The notes: generated from the sequence alone by a model not told the origin. DNA of 64,000 nucleotides from Costus lasius (GCA_027563935.2 CM050449.1:78275178-78339177), one strand, 5' to 3'. Shown: positions 33,239 through 45,750, numbered from the stretch's first letter. Translations and numbers: made by a program.

Positions 33239-34907
33239 GTTTCTTGTAGATCTAATCCTCTTAGACATGCAAGATTATGATGTCATCCTAGGTATGGATT
33301 GGTTATCCTCACATCATGCCACTGTGGATTGCTTTGAGAAAGAAATCACCTTGAATCTGCTAGATGGGAATCGGCTTTTTGTGAGAGGTCTAGTGTCAGA
33401 CCAAGGACCGCATGTGATATCTTTCCTGCAGGCCAGGAAGTTACTTGCTAGTGGGTGCAAGGGTTATCTTGCGCATGTTAAAGTGCAGGATGGTTCTACT
33501 CCTGATTTGACTCAGATGGCGGTGGTGCAAGAGTTTCCTGATGTGTTCTCTGAGGAATTTTCAGGCTTGCCACCAATACAAGAGGTAGAGTTTGGCATTG
33601 AGTTGGTGCCAGGTACTGCACCTATCTCCAGAGCTCCTTACCGCATGGCTACCTCAGAATTGGCCGAACTTAAGAAGCAACTGGAGGAATTGCTGGAAAA
33701 AGGTTACATCTGGCCTAGTGCTTCTCCCTGGGGAGCGCCAGTGCTGTTTGTAAAGAAGAAAGATGGAACCCTGAGGATGTGTATAGACTACAGGCAACTG
33801 AACCAAGTGACTATCAAGAATAAGTATCCTCTTCCCAGAATTGATGATCTGTTTGATCAATTACAGGGAGCTACAGTGTTCTCTAAGATTGATCTGAAAT
33901 CAGGATATTACCAGCTTAGGGTCAAGGATGAGGATATATTTAAGACTGCTTTCAGGACCAGGTATGGGCATTTTGAATTTCTTGTTATGCCTTTTGGACT
34001 GACGAATGCACCTGCTGTCTTCATGGATTTGATGAACAGGGTATTTCATGAATTACTTGATTCATGTGTGGTGGTTTTCATAGATGATATCTTGGTGTAC
34101 TCTCGGACTACTTCGGATCATGTCAGTGACTTGCGCAGAGTGCTGGAGATTCTGAGGAAAAACCGATTATATGCCAAGGCTAGTAAGTGTGAGTTCTGGC
34201 TAGAAAAGATCAGTTTCCTTGGGCATGTGATTTCTGGTCAGGGGGTGTCTGTGGATCCGGTTAAAGTGCAAGCCATCCTCAATTGGGGAAGACCGACTAG
34301 TGCTACTGAGATCAGAAGTTTCCTGGGTTTAGCAGGTTACTATCGGAGGTTTGTTGAGGGATTCTCCAAGGTGGCGGGTCCTTTAACTAAATTAACCAGA
34401 AAGGAGGCCAAGTTTAATTGGGATGACAAGTGTGAAGAGAGCTTTCAGGAACTGAAGAGGAGGTTGACTAGTACACCGATCCTCGTTATTCCCAGTGATG
34501 GGGAAAGGTTTACTGTCTATACGGATGCTTCGGGCAAAGGGTTGGGTTGTGTCTTGATGCAGAAGGGTTCTGTGGTAGCCTATGCTTTGAGACAACTGAA
34601 GGAGTATGAGTTGAACTACCCTACTCATGACTTAGAGTTGGCGGCCGTAGTCTTTGCTCTGAAGATATGGCGTCACTATTTGTTGGGTCAAGAGTTTGAT
34701 CTGTTCACTGACCACCAGAGTCTCAAGTACATCTTCACTCAGAAGGAGTTGAACATGAGACAGAGAAGATGGATGGAGTTGATCAAAGACTATGACTTCT
34801 CTATTCAGTATCAGGCTGGAAAGGCCAATGTAGTGGCTGATGCACTGAGCAGACATCCAGTTACTTCAGTAGCGGCACTACGGGTCAGTGAGTGGCAGTT
34901 ACTATAG
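33222..34907 (+). pseudogene. Element T pol, part 1: protease remnant, reverse transcriptase, RNase H
   Basis: The first residues, ending in [19 protein letters not shown], are the C-terminal part of a chromovirus protease; the catalytic DSG segment is deleted. Reverse transcriptase follows with [55 protein letters not shown] and [14 protein letters not shown] (catalytic F-I-D-D). RNase H has [16 protein letters not shown] and a [20 protein letters not shown] block. A UAG at 34905-34907 interrupts an otherwise open frame that continues into integrase. The coding start given is the deletion junction, not an initiation codon. Confidence 0.92.
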
Positions 34908-36431
34908 GAGTTCAGCGATCTCAGGATCAGTGTTTCTCCTAGAGTTCATTCGGGTTATGTGGCTTTCCTCAGAGTACAGTCTACTTTGTTGCAGAAAATC
35001 AGAGATCAGCAGTCTGTGGATCCGAAATTAGCTCAGATCAGGGATAGTTTGGATGCGGGTACAGTTCAGGATTTTAGCTTGTCTGGTGATGGTGTTCTTC
35101 GGTTTCGTGGAAGGGTGTGTGTCCCTGAGGAACCAAGCTTGAGGAAAGAAATATTGGAGGATAGCCATAATTCCAAATATTCTCTACATCCTGGCGTGAC
35201 TAAGATGTATCAGGACCTCAAGAAAAGCTTTTGGTGGCCGGGTATGAAGAAAGAGGTAATTGATTTTGTCTCTAGGTGTTTAACCTGTCAGACTGTAAAG
35301 GCTGAACACCAGAAGCCTGGTGGTTTGTTGCAGCCCCTTCCTATTCCTGAGTGGAAGTGGGAATGTATTAGTATGGACTTTGTATGTGGTTTGCCCAGAA
35401 CCAGATCGGGACATGATGCTATTTGGGTGATTGTTGATAGACTCACTAAATCAGCCCATTTTCTTCCGATCAAGATGACTTATCCTTTAGAGAGACTGGC
35501 TAGATTGTATATTGATGAGATAGTCAGACTGCATGGAGTGCCTGTTGATATTGTGTCTGATAGGGACTCTCGATTTCTGTCCAGGTTTTGGAAGAGCTTA
35601 CAGGAGGGTTTGGGTACTAAGTTGAGTTTTAGTACAGCATACCATCCTCAGTCTGATGGCCAGACGGAGCGTACTATCCAGACTCTAGAAGACCTGTTGA
35701 GGGCTTATGTGGTTGATTGGAGTTCCGAGTGGAACCGGGATCTATCTTTGATAGAGTTCACTTATAATAATAGTTTCCACTCCAGTATTCAGATGGCTCC
35801 TTATGAGGCTTTGTATGGGAGAAGGTGTAGGACTCCCTTGTGTTGGGAGGAAACTGGTGACAGAATGATTTTGAGATCTGATGCAGTACAGGAGACTACT
35901 GATAAGGTCAGAGAGATACAGAATAAACTGAAGATTTCTCGGGACAGACAAAAGAGTTATGCTGATGATCGTCGTCGTTCCCTGGAGTTTGTGGTAGGGG
36001 ATCATGTTTTCTTGAAAGTGTCACCTACTAAGGGTGTTATGAGGTTTGGCAAAAAGGGCAAGCTGAGCCCTAGGTTTGTAGGCCCTTTTGACATTATTGA
36101 GAGAGTTGGTCCAGTGGCTTACAAGTTAGCTTTACCTCCTGCTTTGGAACATGTGCATAATGTATTCCATGTTTCTGCTTTGAGGAAATATCATCCTGAT
36201 CCATCTCATGTATTGGAATTGGAACCTCTTCAGATTCAGAGTGATTTGACCTTTGAGGAAAGACCTCTCCGGATTGTGGATAGAAAGGATAAAGTTCTAA
36301 GGAACAAGTCTATACCTTTAGTAAAGGTTATCTGGGGAAATCAGTCGGTTGAGGAGGCGACCTGGGAGACTGAAGCGGATATGAGAAAATTTTATGCTTA
36401 TCTTTTTGATGATATGAATGTTGAGCTTTAG
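34908..36431 (+). CDS. Element T pol, part 2: integrase and chromodomain-like C-terminus
   Basis: Same frame as part 1; first ATG at 34959, giving 490 codons. The HHCC zinc-binding part runs from HNSKYSLHPGVTKMY to CLTCQ. The catalytic core shows MDFVCGLP, VSDRDSRFLSRFW and HPQSDGQTERTIQTLEDLL, giving D, D and E. Then come APYEALYGRRCRTPLCW and GPFDIIERVGPVAYKL. The last ~50 residues (VKVIWGNQSVEEATWETE) are the truncated chromodomain type of plant Tekay/Del chromoviruses, thought to direct insertion into heterochromatin. Clade assignment rests on remembered wording and long LTRs. Confidence 0.93.
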   Translation, partial: EFSDLRISVSPRVHSGYVAFLRVQSTLLQKIRDQQSVDPKLAQIRDSLDAGTVQDFSLSGDGVLRFRGRVCVPEEPSLRKEILEDSHNSKYSLHPGVTKMYQDLKKSFWWPGMKKEVIDFVSRCLTCQTVKAEHQKPGGLLQPLPIPEWKWECISMDFVCGLPRTRSGHDAIWVIVDRLTKSAHFLPIKMTYPLERLARLYIDEIVRLHGVPVDIVSDRDSRFLSRFWKSLQEGLGTKLSFSTAYHPQSDGQTERTIQTLEDLLRAYVVDWSSEWNRDLSLIEFTYNNSFHSSIQMAPYEALYGRRCRTPLCWEETGDRMILRSDAVQETTDKVREIQNKLKISRDRQKSYADDRRRSLEFVVGDHVFLKVSPTKGVMRFGKKGKLSPRFVGPFDIIERVGPVAYKLALPPALEHVHNVFHVSALRKYHPDPSHVLELEPLQIQSDLTFEERPLRIVDRKDKVLRNKSIPLVKVIWGNQSVEEATWETEADMRKFYAYLFDDMNVEL

Positions 36432-36447
36432 AGGACTAAAGCTTTAT

Positions 36448-36460
36448 AAGGAGGGAGGGA
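36448..36460 (+). promoter_or_regulatory. Polypurine tract of T
   Basis: AAGGAGGGAGGGA immediately before the 3' LTR. Confidence 0.9.
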
Positions 36461-39169
36461 TGTAAGATCCAAGGATCTTAAGTCCTGGTAAGTTCTATTT
36501 TTGATTTAAATAAAATTATTGGTTGTTAATTTTAAGTTAATTAATTAGAGCTTATTGGTTAATTAATTAGACCTTATTGGATATTAATTAAATCCTTATT
36601 GGATTTTCGTTTAAGTGAATGGTTAATTGTTAGTTAATGGTTAATTTAATTAGTTAACTATGGGTTTTGGGTTTAAAATTTGAATTAATTAGTTAGTGGG
36701 TTAAACCCTATTTGAATTAATTGGTTAGCGGGTTTAAAATTTAAAAACCGAAAATTCAAGTTGGTAATTTCGGCTAGGGTAGGAGAATTGGTGTTTTTTT
36801 GGCTTGGAAGAAACCTTAGGGCGATTCTTGGAGGCTTGGAGGCGAAATTCCTTTCTTCCTCTTCCTTTCTTCCCTTGGCCGGCGTCTTTGGTGTTTGGTG
36901 GTGTTTCTCTTCCATTGGTGGCGATATTTGGTGGAACTTCAAGGCCTTAGACGAATTTTTTTGGAGAGATCTTCATCTTGGTGTTCACGGTTCAAAGTGA
37001 GTGGATGTTCTCCTTCACCTAGTTCATGAAAATTGGATGCATTTCTTGTTTTAGAGAAGATTAATGCATAGGAGTATGGCATGATCTCTTAATTTCAATT
37101 GTACATGTTTTCCTTGTTTTTTTTTCCAAATTTTTGAAACCCTAGCTTGCATGAAAATTAGGGCTTTTCGTTTTTAAGACTCTTAATCCTAAATTGGACC
37201 TTGATTAAACATGTATGTAGCTTTAGAATTTCAATTGCATGAAAATTAGGGCTTGAAGGAGAATTTCGACCCTTCTTCATGAAGTTACGTCCAAATGCAT
37301 GGGTAAAAATTGGGGAAAACTTGATATTCATGAAATTAGGTATATGAGGATTCTACTGTATTTTTTTGGGAATTTTTAGAAATAAAAGTTTCTGTTGACT
37401 GAAATTGACCTAGGGGTAATTCGGTAAATTTCCTAGTTAAAATTGGGGAAAACTTGAAATTACGAATCTAGGGATCATGAGGGACGTAATGAATATTTTT
37501 ACGAAATTTTTGGATAACTTTTCTTGTATGACTTAAACTTTGAACTAGGGGTATTTCTGTCTTTTGTTATCAGAACTAGTAGAAAACTATGAATATGTGA
37601 TATTCTGCATTTATGTTAATTGTGAACGAAATTTAGTGAATTTTCTGTATTATTATGTATTTTTAATTGAATGGTGTATGCAGAAAGTAATGACATGAAA
37701 TATTGATTGATAACTTTGGGTGATAACATAGCAAGGTTAGACTGAACTAATCAGCATGAAACCTAAGGACTACACTACTATGTGATTATGTGATTTTTGA
37801 ATATTATGTGATTATGTGATTTTTGAATATTATGTGGTTATGTGATTTTCGAATATTATGTGGTTATGTGATTTTCGAATAATATGTGTTGTGATCATGG
37901 AATGGTTAGGACTAAGGCTAAGTGTAACTGTGTACTCAAGGGGATAGTCTATATGTGATATGTTAAGGGTTGGAGATTTCAGCCCTGTATTGTGATATGT
38001 GAGGGGGTTGTTGTTCAGCCTGCCTGATGTGATTATTGTGATAAAAATGACTATCCTAGAGTTTAGTTGACACTTAGGAGTCCACTTTTGTGAAATAAGA
38101 TATAAGATGTGTCTGGTGTTGTCCAGTTAAGGAACCCTTTGGGAGAACGAGTGATATAAGACGCAAAGTGCCATGTCTTGGTCGGACAGGGGCCACCTCT
38201 TGATGTCATCACTCTTAGACGCTTAGATTTTTGTGATTATGGGGTGGTGTAGATCAAGGTATCACATCTTGACCAGGTGGTGATTACCTCTTGAGTCTAC
38301 ACACTGTCCATGTATATATGTTGCATGTGATTTGCAGGCTTCTCCCAGTGCTTAGGCCAAAGCCGGGTTGGACCATAATGGTCACTATTGATTATGCTGG
38401 ACAACTAGAACAATTAAGTCATTAGTTGGTTTAGAGTATAGCTCTAAAACCCTGGTTACTCTTTGGTGACAATGATGTCTTAGCAGTTTACACCTGATTG
38501 TTTTATATGAGTTCTGTCCTTTAATTTTGTTATATGTTGACATGATATTCTGTTAAATGTTTTTAAAATAATATGCATGTATTTTTGAGTGTATGTTATG
38601 GATGGTCGTTTGAGACTATCCACTCACTGGGCTGTGTAGCTCACTCCCTCACTATTTTCAGGTGTAGAGCAGGGGCGCATTTCTTGAGTTAGCGTTGATA
38701 TGGATATTATGCTGGTTAATGTATAAGACTTTTGTGCTTAATTAACTGAGGCTGGTTGTGGCCGAATTATGTGAACTTGTGTTGCCGGTTGTGGCAGTTT
38801 TAAGTTTTGATTTTTGTGTCACCGCGGGCTTTGGCCTGGTTTTGGTGTTTGGTATTATTCATGTTAGTTTCATGAGTTTATAGAATCGATTTTGTGGCTT
38901 TGCTTTGAATTTGAGTCGATTGGTATTTTTGCAATCGGATTTGATATAAATGTGAACTTGCATATGTCTAGTGCAAGTATTGCGTGGTGGCAGGTACATT
39001 TCTGAAATTGTGTTTTCGCTGAGATTCTATGTATGGATTCTTGAAAATTTTCAGATCATGATTTCTTGAACTTGGTTTTACCTAGCATGTGAATCGATCT
39101 TGTATGATAACATCCTGTTTCTCTATGATTTGTGTTGCTTGTTTGGGGTTAAGATAACGGGATGTTACA
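36461..39169 (+). repeat. 3' LTR of T (2,709 bp)
   Basis: Same ends as the 5' LTR; four 26-bp units at 37779-37882 instead of three. Only scattered single-base differences were noticed elsewhere. Confidence 0.95.
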
Positions 39170-39174
39170 GACAG

Positions 39175-39711
39175 TCTGGGCATTTCATGTCCAGCGAGGG
39201 CTGAATCATGAAACCCTAACCTCTCAACGATGCCTGTAGACTTTCACCGCACATGTGAACTTCTAGTCAAGTCCATTCCTAACCGTTATGCCCAGGGCCA
39301 ACGAGTTTCCTTGCGAAGGCACTCCCAGGTTAAAACTGGACTGGGGAAACCATTGCCACCACGCACTTTCTAAAGATAAGTGGGTGTGTCCCACGAGGGT
39401 GGGAAACAATTCACAACTCCACTGATCGATAGCTTAGTGAGGGCTACGCGTTAGAAGGCTACCAGACTTGATATTTTAATTGAGGGTTTTGTTTAAGGTC
39501 TCATCATCTCAGTTTTATCTTATGTCTATCATTACAGGCATGCAATCCTATAGTGATAACATAATGGTAAAACATTTCAGGCATGCTTCTGCAGATAATA
39601 ATAAAAGCAGTAAAGGATGATGTGATCATATCCTATACAAGACATTGAACCAATCCATGCCATGAAATAGGTTCAACTCTTGTCCTAGAACTCAAGCCCC
39701 AAAAACTAGAC
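39175..39711 (-). other. 5' leader of A between T and B
   Basis: Continues the A leader from 29614. It is homologous in reverse to about 58880-59400 in element C. No coding potential is evident. Confidence 0.82.
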
Positions 39712-39766
39712 CTAGCTGTTGGGGTATGCCCTTAAGGCTAATGTTTGAGGCCTTGGGATTATTTCA

Positions 39767-40934
39767 CTAATCCATCAGATCGTCATAAAATATGCAAATT
39801 AAAGAAGTCCATTTATGGACTTAAACAAGCATCAAGAAGCTGGAATATTCGTTTTGATGAATCAATCTGTAAGTTTGGTTTCATCAAGAATGAAGATGAC
39901 CCGTGTGTATATAAGAGGTTAATGGGAGCGTGATTACTTTCCTAGTCCTCTACGTCGATGATATCTTAATCTTTGGAAACGATATTCCTGAACTACATGC
40001 GGTCAAAGCATGGTTAAGAAAATGTTTCCAGATGAAAGATTTAGGAGAAGCAGCCTATGTATTAGGTGTGAAGATCTACAGAGATAGATCTAAGAGGCTT
40101 CTCGGGCTGTGCCAGAGTACTTACATCGATAAAGTCCTGGAGAGATTCCATTTAGAAAATTCTAAAAGAGGATATCTTCCAGTCAGACATGGTCTGAATC
40201 TTTCAAAGAGTCAGTGTCCACAAACACGGACTGAGAAAGATGAAATGGACAATACGCCTTATGCTTCGGCTATTGGGTCCATTATGTATGCGATGTTGTG
40301 TACTCGCCCAGACGTTGCTTACGGGTTAAGCGTGACCAGTCGATTCCAAAGTAATCCAGGGAAGGCACACTGGATTGCGGTCAAGAACATTTTGAAATAT
40401 CTTCGGAGGACCAAAGATATGTTCTTGATATATGGAGGTCAGGAAGAACTCAGTATTGAAGGATATACTGACGCTTCGTTCCAATCTTACCAGGATGATT
40501 TCCGATCGCAATCGGGCTATGTTTTTAGCTTGAATGGAGGAGCAGTGGTGTGGAAAAGTTTCAAACAAGCAATTGTTGCTGATTCCACAACAGAAGCCGA
40601 GTATGTTGCAGCCTCAGAAGCATCCAAGGAGGCAGTGTGGATTCGTAAGTTCGTTCAGGAACTTGGTGTTGTTCCTTCGAGTGCATATCCTTTGGTTATC
40701 TTCTGTGATAACACTGGAGCAATAGCACAAGCAAAGGAACCACGGTCGCACCAGAAGTCCAAGCACATACAGAGAAGGTTTCACTTGATCCGGGAGATCA
40801 TTGATCGTGGCGAGATCAAAGTCTGCAAGGTTCATACAGATGACAATCTGGCAGATCCGCTTACAAAGCCTCTGGCGCAGCAGAAGCATGAGAAGCACTG
40901 TAATAATATGGGTTTGAGATTTCTCAACCATTAG
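39767..40934 (+). pseudogene. Element B reverse transcriptase C-terminus and RNase H, copy 2
   Basis: Begins at the internal deletion; a short RT stretch (YGLKQASRSWN, FGFIKNEDDPCVY) stops at a TGA around 39931 because of a -1 frameshift. The 334-codon remainder has YVDD, GYTDASF, ADSTTEAEYVAAS and NLADPLTKPL. It differs from copy 1 by Asp-to-Tyr at two codons, both G-to-T changes. No gag, protease or integrase remains. Confidence 0.92.
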
Positions 40935-40954
40935 ATTAAGTGCAAGTGGGAGAT

Positions 40955-42640
40955 TGTTGGGGTATGCCCTTAAGGCTAATGTTTGAGGCCTTGGGATTAT
41001 TTCAGTATCATGTATAAACTCTATGTTTATAAAGGCAATGGTTGTTATTCAGGTTGTTACATCATCTGCTGCAATATGTATACTTCTGAATAATGTCTCA
41101 ATGCTGTTCAGCTTGGCTGACATGCAGTTTTGTCCTTAGTCGAAATATCTTGGTGAACATGAGACAGCCTTGATATGTTTAAGACTAATATGTGTTCTAA
41201 TCTTATAGGATGCTTCGAGCATGGAATAAGATGTAGACTCATGGGTACATTGGATGTACTGGACAGACCCTACTTAGGATATTCAATTGCTTGTCACAAT
41301 GTGAATAATCCTTATATGCAAACAAATGGCATACTTCCTCTGACTTGAGATCACTTGTGTTTCTAAATGATGATTGGCATTGTTTTGAGGTAGTTCAATA
41401 TCATTTGAAACATAATGGTTATAGACTATCTTGGATAATGAGCATGAGTCATGTTAGGGCGCTAGTGATAGATATAGGATTGCCGTCTCCTTGGAAGGAG
41501 TGTGATGTTCTATAGGGGCCCCCTGTATGAGATGATTGAGAAAGTGTATGGCCATACCCAGATGACTATGTTTCATCTGATCTAATCATTCTCATCATAT
41601 TGGAATTACAGGCTTGACACGCTTGTCCAATAAGAACATCTAGTGGCAAAGGAAACAAGTATGCCTAGTGAAGTGGATTCACACTTGTGCTGTGGTTTGG
41701 GTGTAGTCTTGGAAGACTCTTTCCTTTATATCGGGAGACAGTGATGTGTTGCTAGATACCCCTCACTGATCGTGATAACGTAAGTTATCGTTACCGACAT
41801 TTAAAGGAAACCCTTAGGGTCGCACAATGTGATGATATGGCTTACTTATGTCAGATCGTGTGGACTGAATTGTTTTGGTTCAGTTTAAAGGGATTTAATC
41901 TCTGATTGTAAGTGAGATCTGGTCTGATCATGTTTGATTGATTAGGGCTTGAGATCGGTAAGCTTCGATCGAGAGAACTGATGCTAGATCGATGAGATCA
42001 AGAGCATCGAGAGATGAATGGTTAGATCTTGAGCCATCTGGTTCATAGGAGATCTAGACCATGTCTTGGTTTGGTCTTGGTTTGATTTGGTCTTTGAACC
42101 AAATGCAATTGAACCGAATAATTGAACGTATGGTTCAATTGAGAGAAGTTCGATGGTGGTAACGTGGGCATTGAAGAAGGAGTTAGTGCTTTCTATTTTT
42201 AGAAAGCCGTTTGCCTTGTTGATTCGCTCAACGTTTTCGAACATGAGAGAACACTCCTTTCTCTTACACGCCGACTTGCATCTTCTTGCTCTCGTCTTGG
42301 GTGGTCTTCACGCCAAGGAGGAGGTTCGGTTAGCCAAGGAACTTCATCTCTTCTCCTCCACACAAAAGGATCACTTGGAGAACTTTGCTAGCACAAAGAT
42401 CGACAAGGAGTAGCCTTCAACATCTTGTGTGCGCACACTTTGGAGAAGAAGCGCTTGCCTCTTTCCTTTCCAAGTCGCCATCCATACAATGGCAATGGTA
42501 AGATCTTAACATGATCTTTGCAAGTTAATAAGTTAATCATAAGATCATGCCTTATGCGATCACTTGAAATCCTTATTTCCGCCCATGCTTTAGAAATCAA
42601 AGTGCATGCGATTAGGGTTTCGGCCCCTTTTGGACTTTCA
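40955..42640 (+). repeat. 3' LTR of element B, copy 2
   Basis: TGTTGGGG to GGACTTTCA, 1,686 bp. It is preceded by AAGTGGGAGAT and followed by the target duplication CTAGC. Confidence 0.92.
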
Positions 42641-42645
42641 CTAGC

Positions 42646-43396
42646 CTAGCCAACCTCTAGCTTGAACTTCAAGGTTGGCTCCAAGGTCCTTCTCTCATGG
42701 TTTAGCTCTCAAACCGTAGAGGAATACTTTCGAAGTTCCCATAGGTTCGGCCAATGCCATGGTCTTGCGCCACTAAGCAGGTTTGCGCCTCTTGCTTGTT
42801 GCATCACCATCCAAGGTATGCATGCGCTAAGCTCCAAGTACATGCGCCACCCTAATCTTCTTCTCAGTCAAAAGCAAAAAGAAAAAGCGGCACGCAGGCC
42901 TCACGAGGATACATTGCAGGCATGCAAAGGGGGCTTGACTAATGATCACAACATCATGCACAATCAAGGTATTTACTCATGCAATTCTACATGCTCATGA
43001 AAAACATAAAATCTGAAATTTTACTTTTTCATAAAACCAGTTTCTTTTTCTCATCTTCTTCTCACAAATCCTTTGGTTTATTGCGATTTATTTTTCATGA
43101 TGATTTCAGAGATCCTTTCGGCTGGCAATTTTATCAGATCAAGAGACTTGGCCAGTCCGAAGACACAATGCCCGTCCTACTTGACAAAATTACGTGCGCC
43201 TTTGATCTTTAAATCAAACAAGAAAAATAGTCCAAAAATCCAAAAGAGATTGAGAGGATGATAGAAACAAGAAACCCTAATTTTTTTCTACTTTTAGAAA
43301 AATCGTTTGCCATGCATCATGCTATTTACGAAAATAGAGATATGGCATGTGAGCATGGAAGAAAAGCATAAAACATCATTCGAGTCTTGCAACCTC
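42646..43396 (-). other. 5' leader of A, copy 2
   Basis: Leader between B and the A primer site; a duplicate of 22693-23443. Confidence 0.82.
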
Positions 43397-43408
43397 GCTC
43401 TGATACCA
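43397..43408 (-). promoter_or_regulatory. Primer-binding site of A (tRNA-Met)
   Basis: GCTCTGATACCA on the plus strand, one base from the 5' LTR. Confidence 0.93.
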
Positions 43409-43409
43409 C

Positions 43410-45358
43410 TGTTGGGAAACCCCGGGGACATTTTACAATTTTCAGAGTTGTAGACATACATTTTACGCAGCGGAAGAATGTCCCCGAAACAGGCCGGTCC
43501 CAAAAACCCAGTGAAGATCGCAAGTAAGGGAGTCGACACGATGAGTTAGTAAGTACCTTAGGAGCAATATGGAGCGATGCCGATGTAGGCGTCCAAGTGT
43601 GCGCCCTCTGCAGTCTCGCACACACGGATCTCTTGAGTTCTCTTCTTCCACGCCCAGTGCTAGCCTCGGGAAGAAGATCCAAGCCTTAGGAAGATGTTTT
43701 ACTTCTCTTGCGCCACCTAGAGAAATAGATGCGCCAAGTGAAGAGGGAAAACTACCCAAGCCGCCAAGCGCTAGATCTCTTTGCGCCAAGAGGAAAGGAG
43801 GAAGAGGCTTGCGGTTATGGAAGATGCGCCCTTGCTCCAAGCACTCGCCCCTCTCCTTGTGTTCACGCCTTCAAGGATTGATTACACGCAAGAGGGGGCG
43901 ACTAGGGTCACAATTATAGGGCAAGAGGCGGTTAGGGTAATGGCTAGGATCATGACAAGTGTAGGGCTAGGATGAGGAGGTTTGAGACAAGGAAAGTCTC
44001 CAAGACATTTCCATAATTCTCATTCAACCTTTCCTTTTGTTCCCACGCCTTTCCTTGTGCGCCAAGGCCTTGCCTTGCGCCTCAAGCAATGCCATAAAGG
44101 CATTCATTCCATCCTAGCAAGAGAGGGGAGGCGCCCTTTACTTCCATAATGAAGCAAAGGCGCCAACATGACCCCATTATGCCCCTAGGCACCTAATGGT
44201 TCATGTTTCTCCCCATTATACACTTTTAGCCTCTCATCTCTTCATGAGAACTTGTCATTGGGCCTCATTGGTTAATGAGCTAGCCCAAACTTCATTACAT
44301 GGGTTGATTAAGCACTTGGATCCAATCCAATGCAACCCTAATCCAAATGTGACCAACCATGGTCAAATACGGGTCAACCTGCCAAAAATGAAGTTTGGCT
44401 CCAATAACATTCTTCCATCTCATCAGGCCCATTGGCGCTGATGAAATCTCCCAATTAGATCCGAGTTATCCAATAACTCGATCATAAGGCTTCCCGATCA
44501 ATACGAGAACTCAAATATCAAGGTGTGCGACCTTGTAGGTTCCTCTGACGCTGGTAGTGCTGACCAGAGGTCATCACAAGCAGTGAGTGGCACCTAGCAG
44601 TGCATCGCTGCTACCCAGGTCGTTGGAATGGATATCGACATCGACATCCCCATCATCACAACTAGGTACAGATGCATTACAGTCTCTTTGCCGTACTGAT
44701 ATCCGATTGGACAAGTGTGTCACCACTTGTTTTCATCCAATCACATGGCTATGACTAAAACAGGTTCTCACCTGGGTATGGCCATACACTCTCAGTCATA
44801 GAACCATAAAGGAGCTCCATGGATATCATACTTCCTTAGAGAAGGGGCAAATCCTATGTCTGTCCATTGATCTTCTCATATGGGTCGTGACATGCTCAAT
44901 AACAACCGTTATGACCTCCCAGCTACGGCAAGGTGTTAGGTTGTATCAAAGCAAGTCCCTAACCATATAGAATGATCAATGACCTCAAGTCAAGGGATTA
45001 ATGTATCTCCTGTCACTTATGAGGATAACTCATGACACCAAGTCATAGCCTCATAGCGGGTCTATCTAGTATATCCTCCAATGATATACCCATGTGTCTG
45101 CGTTAGCACCACGTGCCTAACCAGCCCACATACCAGTCTCTCAAGTACCAGAGCAATCCCATATCCACTCTGGTACATCGACTGGGGACAATTATTTGAG
45201 CACAGATCCAATCGGTCTCCAGGGACATTATCATGTAAGTACACAATCGCAGGTGTAGTCAAACAATGATAACGACAATGCCAGAATGATATATAAATAT
45301 CAATGTCAAGTAGTACATAAGTTGACCAAAACTAGGTCCTAGGGCATATACACTAACA
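43410..45358 (-). repeat. 5' LTR of complex A (1,949 bp)
   Basis: Outer right LTR, followed by the target duplication CACCA and the rest of F2. It has private differences from the middle LTR concentrated at about 44990-45280. Confidence 0.93.
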
Positions 45359-45744
45359 CACCATGCCACTAACGGTGAAAACTGGTCGCCCAAGTGCTGA
45401 AGAAATCACAACTTTGACCCAATTCACGGCCGCACCCATGAAGTGTTCTGGTTAAAACATGCTAGCTGTCATGCCTATCAAGGAGAACTCAGCTCTGGCC
45501 ATGATGACCTCAAATCAAGGTGTGCTGAAAGTTTTGGCCTACCCATGAAGGACAAAGGAGGTCTGCCCATGAAGGACAAAGGAGGTCATGCGCCAGCTTC
45601 ATATTCCCTTGTTACTTTAATCGGTAGTCATAGCTTTATGGTTGTTAGGATTTGATTCCTTACTTTTGTGTGTATGTAGAGGGTGGTTGGCATCTCCAAC
45701 AACCCTCCCCTCATGGTTTCCTTATGACCCCTTCCCTCTTGATC

Positions 45745-45750
45745 TATAAA
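45745..45750 (+). promoter_or_regulatory. TATA box of LTR F2
   Basis: TATAAA in CTCTTGATCTATAAAAGAGG, matching the F1 promoter block. Confidence 0.7.

Larger units (their letters stand above)
29620..39169 (+). mobile_element. Element T: Ty3/gypsy chromovirus (Tekay/Del-like)
   Basis: A 9.55 kb element with LTRs of 2,683 and 2,709 bp starting TGTAAGATCC and ending GATGTTACA, flanked by GACAG (29615-29619 and 39170-39174). Order: primer site, gag, protease remnant, reverse transcriptase, RNase H, integrase, chromodomain-like end, polypurine tract. The empty site, read from element C, is continuous at this point. LTRs are near-identical by eye apart from one 26-bp repeat unit and scattered substitutions. 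A deletion removed the gag zinc knuckle and protease active site, and a UAG interrupts pol. Confidence 0.95.
39717..42640 (+). mobile_element. Element B, copy 2: internally deleted Ty1/copia element
   Basis: Flanked by CTAGC (39712-39716 and 42641-42645). It keeps only the first 50 bases of the 5' LTR (39717-39766), then jumps into reverse transcriptase, RNase H, polypurine tract and a full 3' LTR. The leader of element C gives the empty site and confirms the boundaries. It lies antisense to A. Confidence 0.95.
18444..45358 (-). mobile_element. Complex A: Ty1/copia element in LTR-internal-LTR-internal-LTR form
   Basis: The outermost ends (TGTTGGG at 18444, CTAACA at 45358) are flanked by CACCA (18439-18443 and 45359-45363), so the whole is one insertion event. 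Read on the minus strand: 5' LTR (45358-43410), primer site, leader (interrupted by B and T), gag, protease, integrase, reverse transcriptase, RNase H, polypurine tract, middle LTR (25405-23457), a second primer site and leader with a second copy of B, then the 3' LTR fragment (19834-18444). The second unit has lost its gag-pol. Domain order (integrase before RT) defines Ty1/copia; the RT/RNase H wording is closest to BARE/Angela-type elements from memory. Confidence 0.9.
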
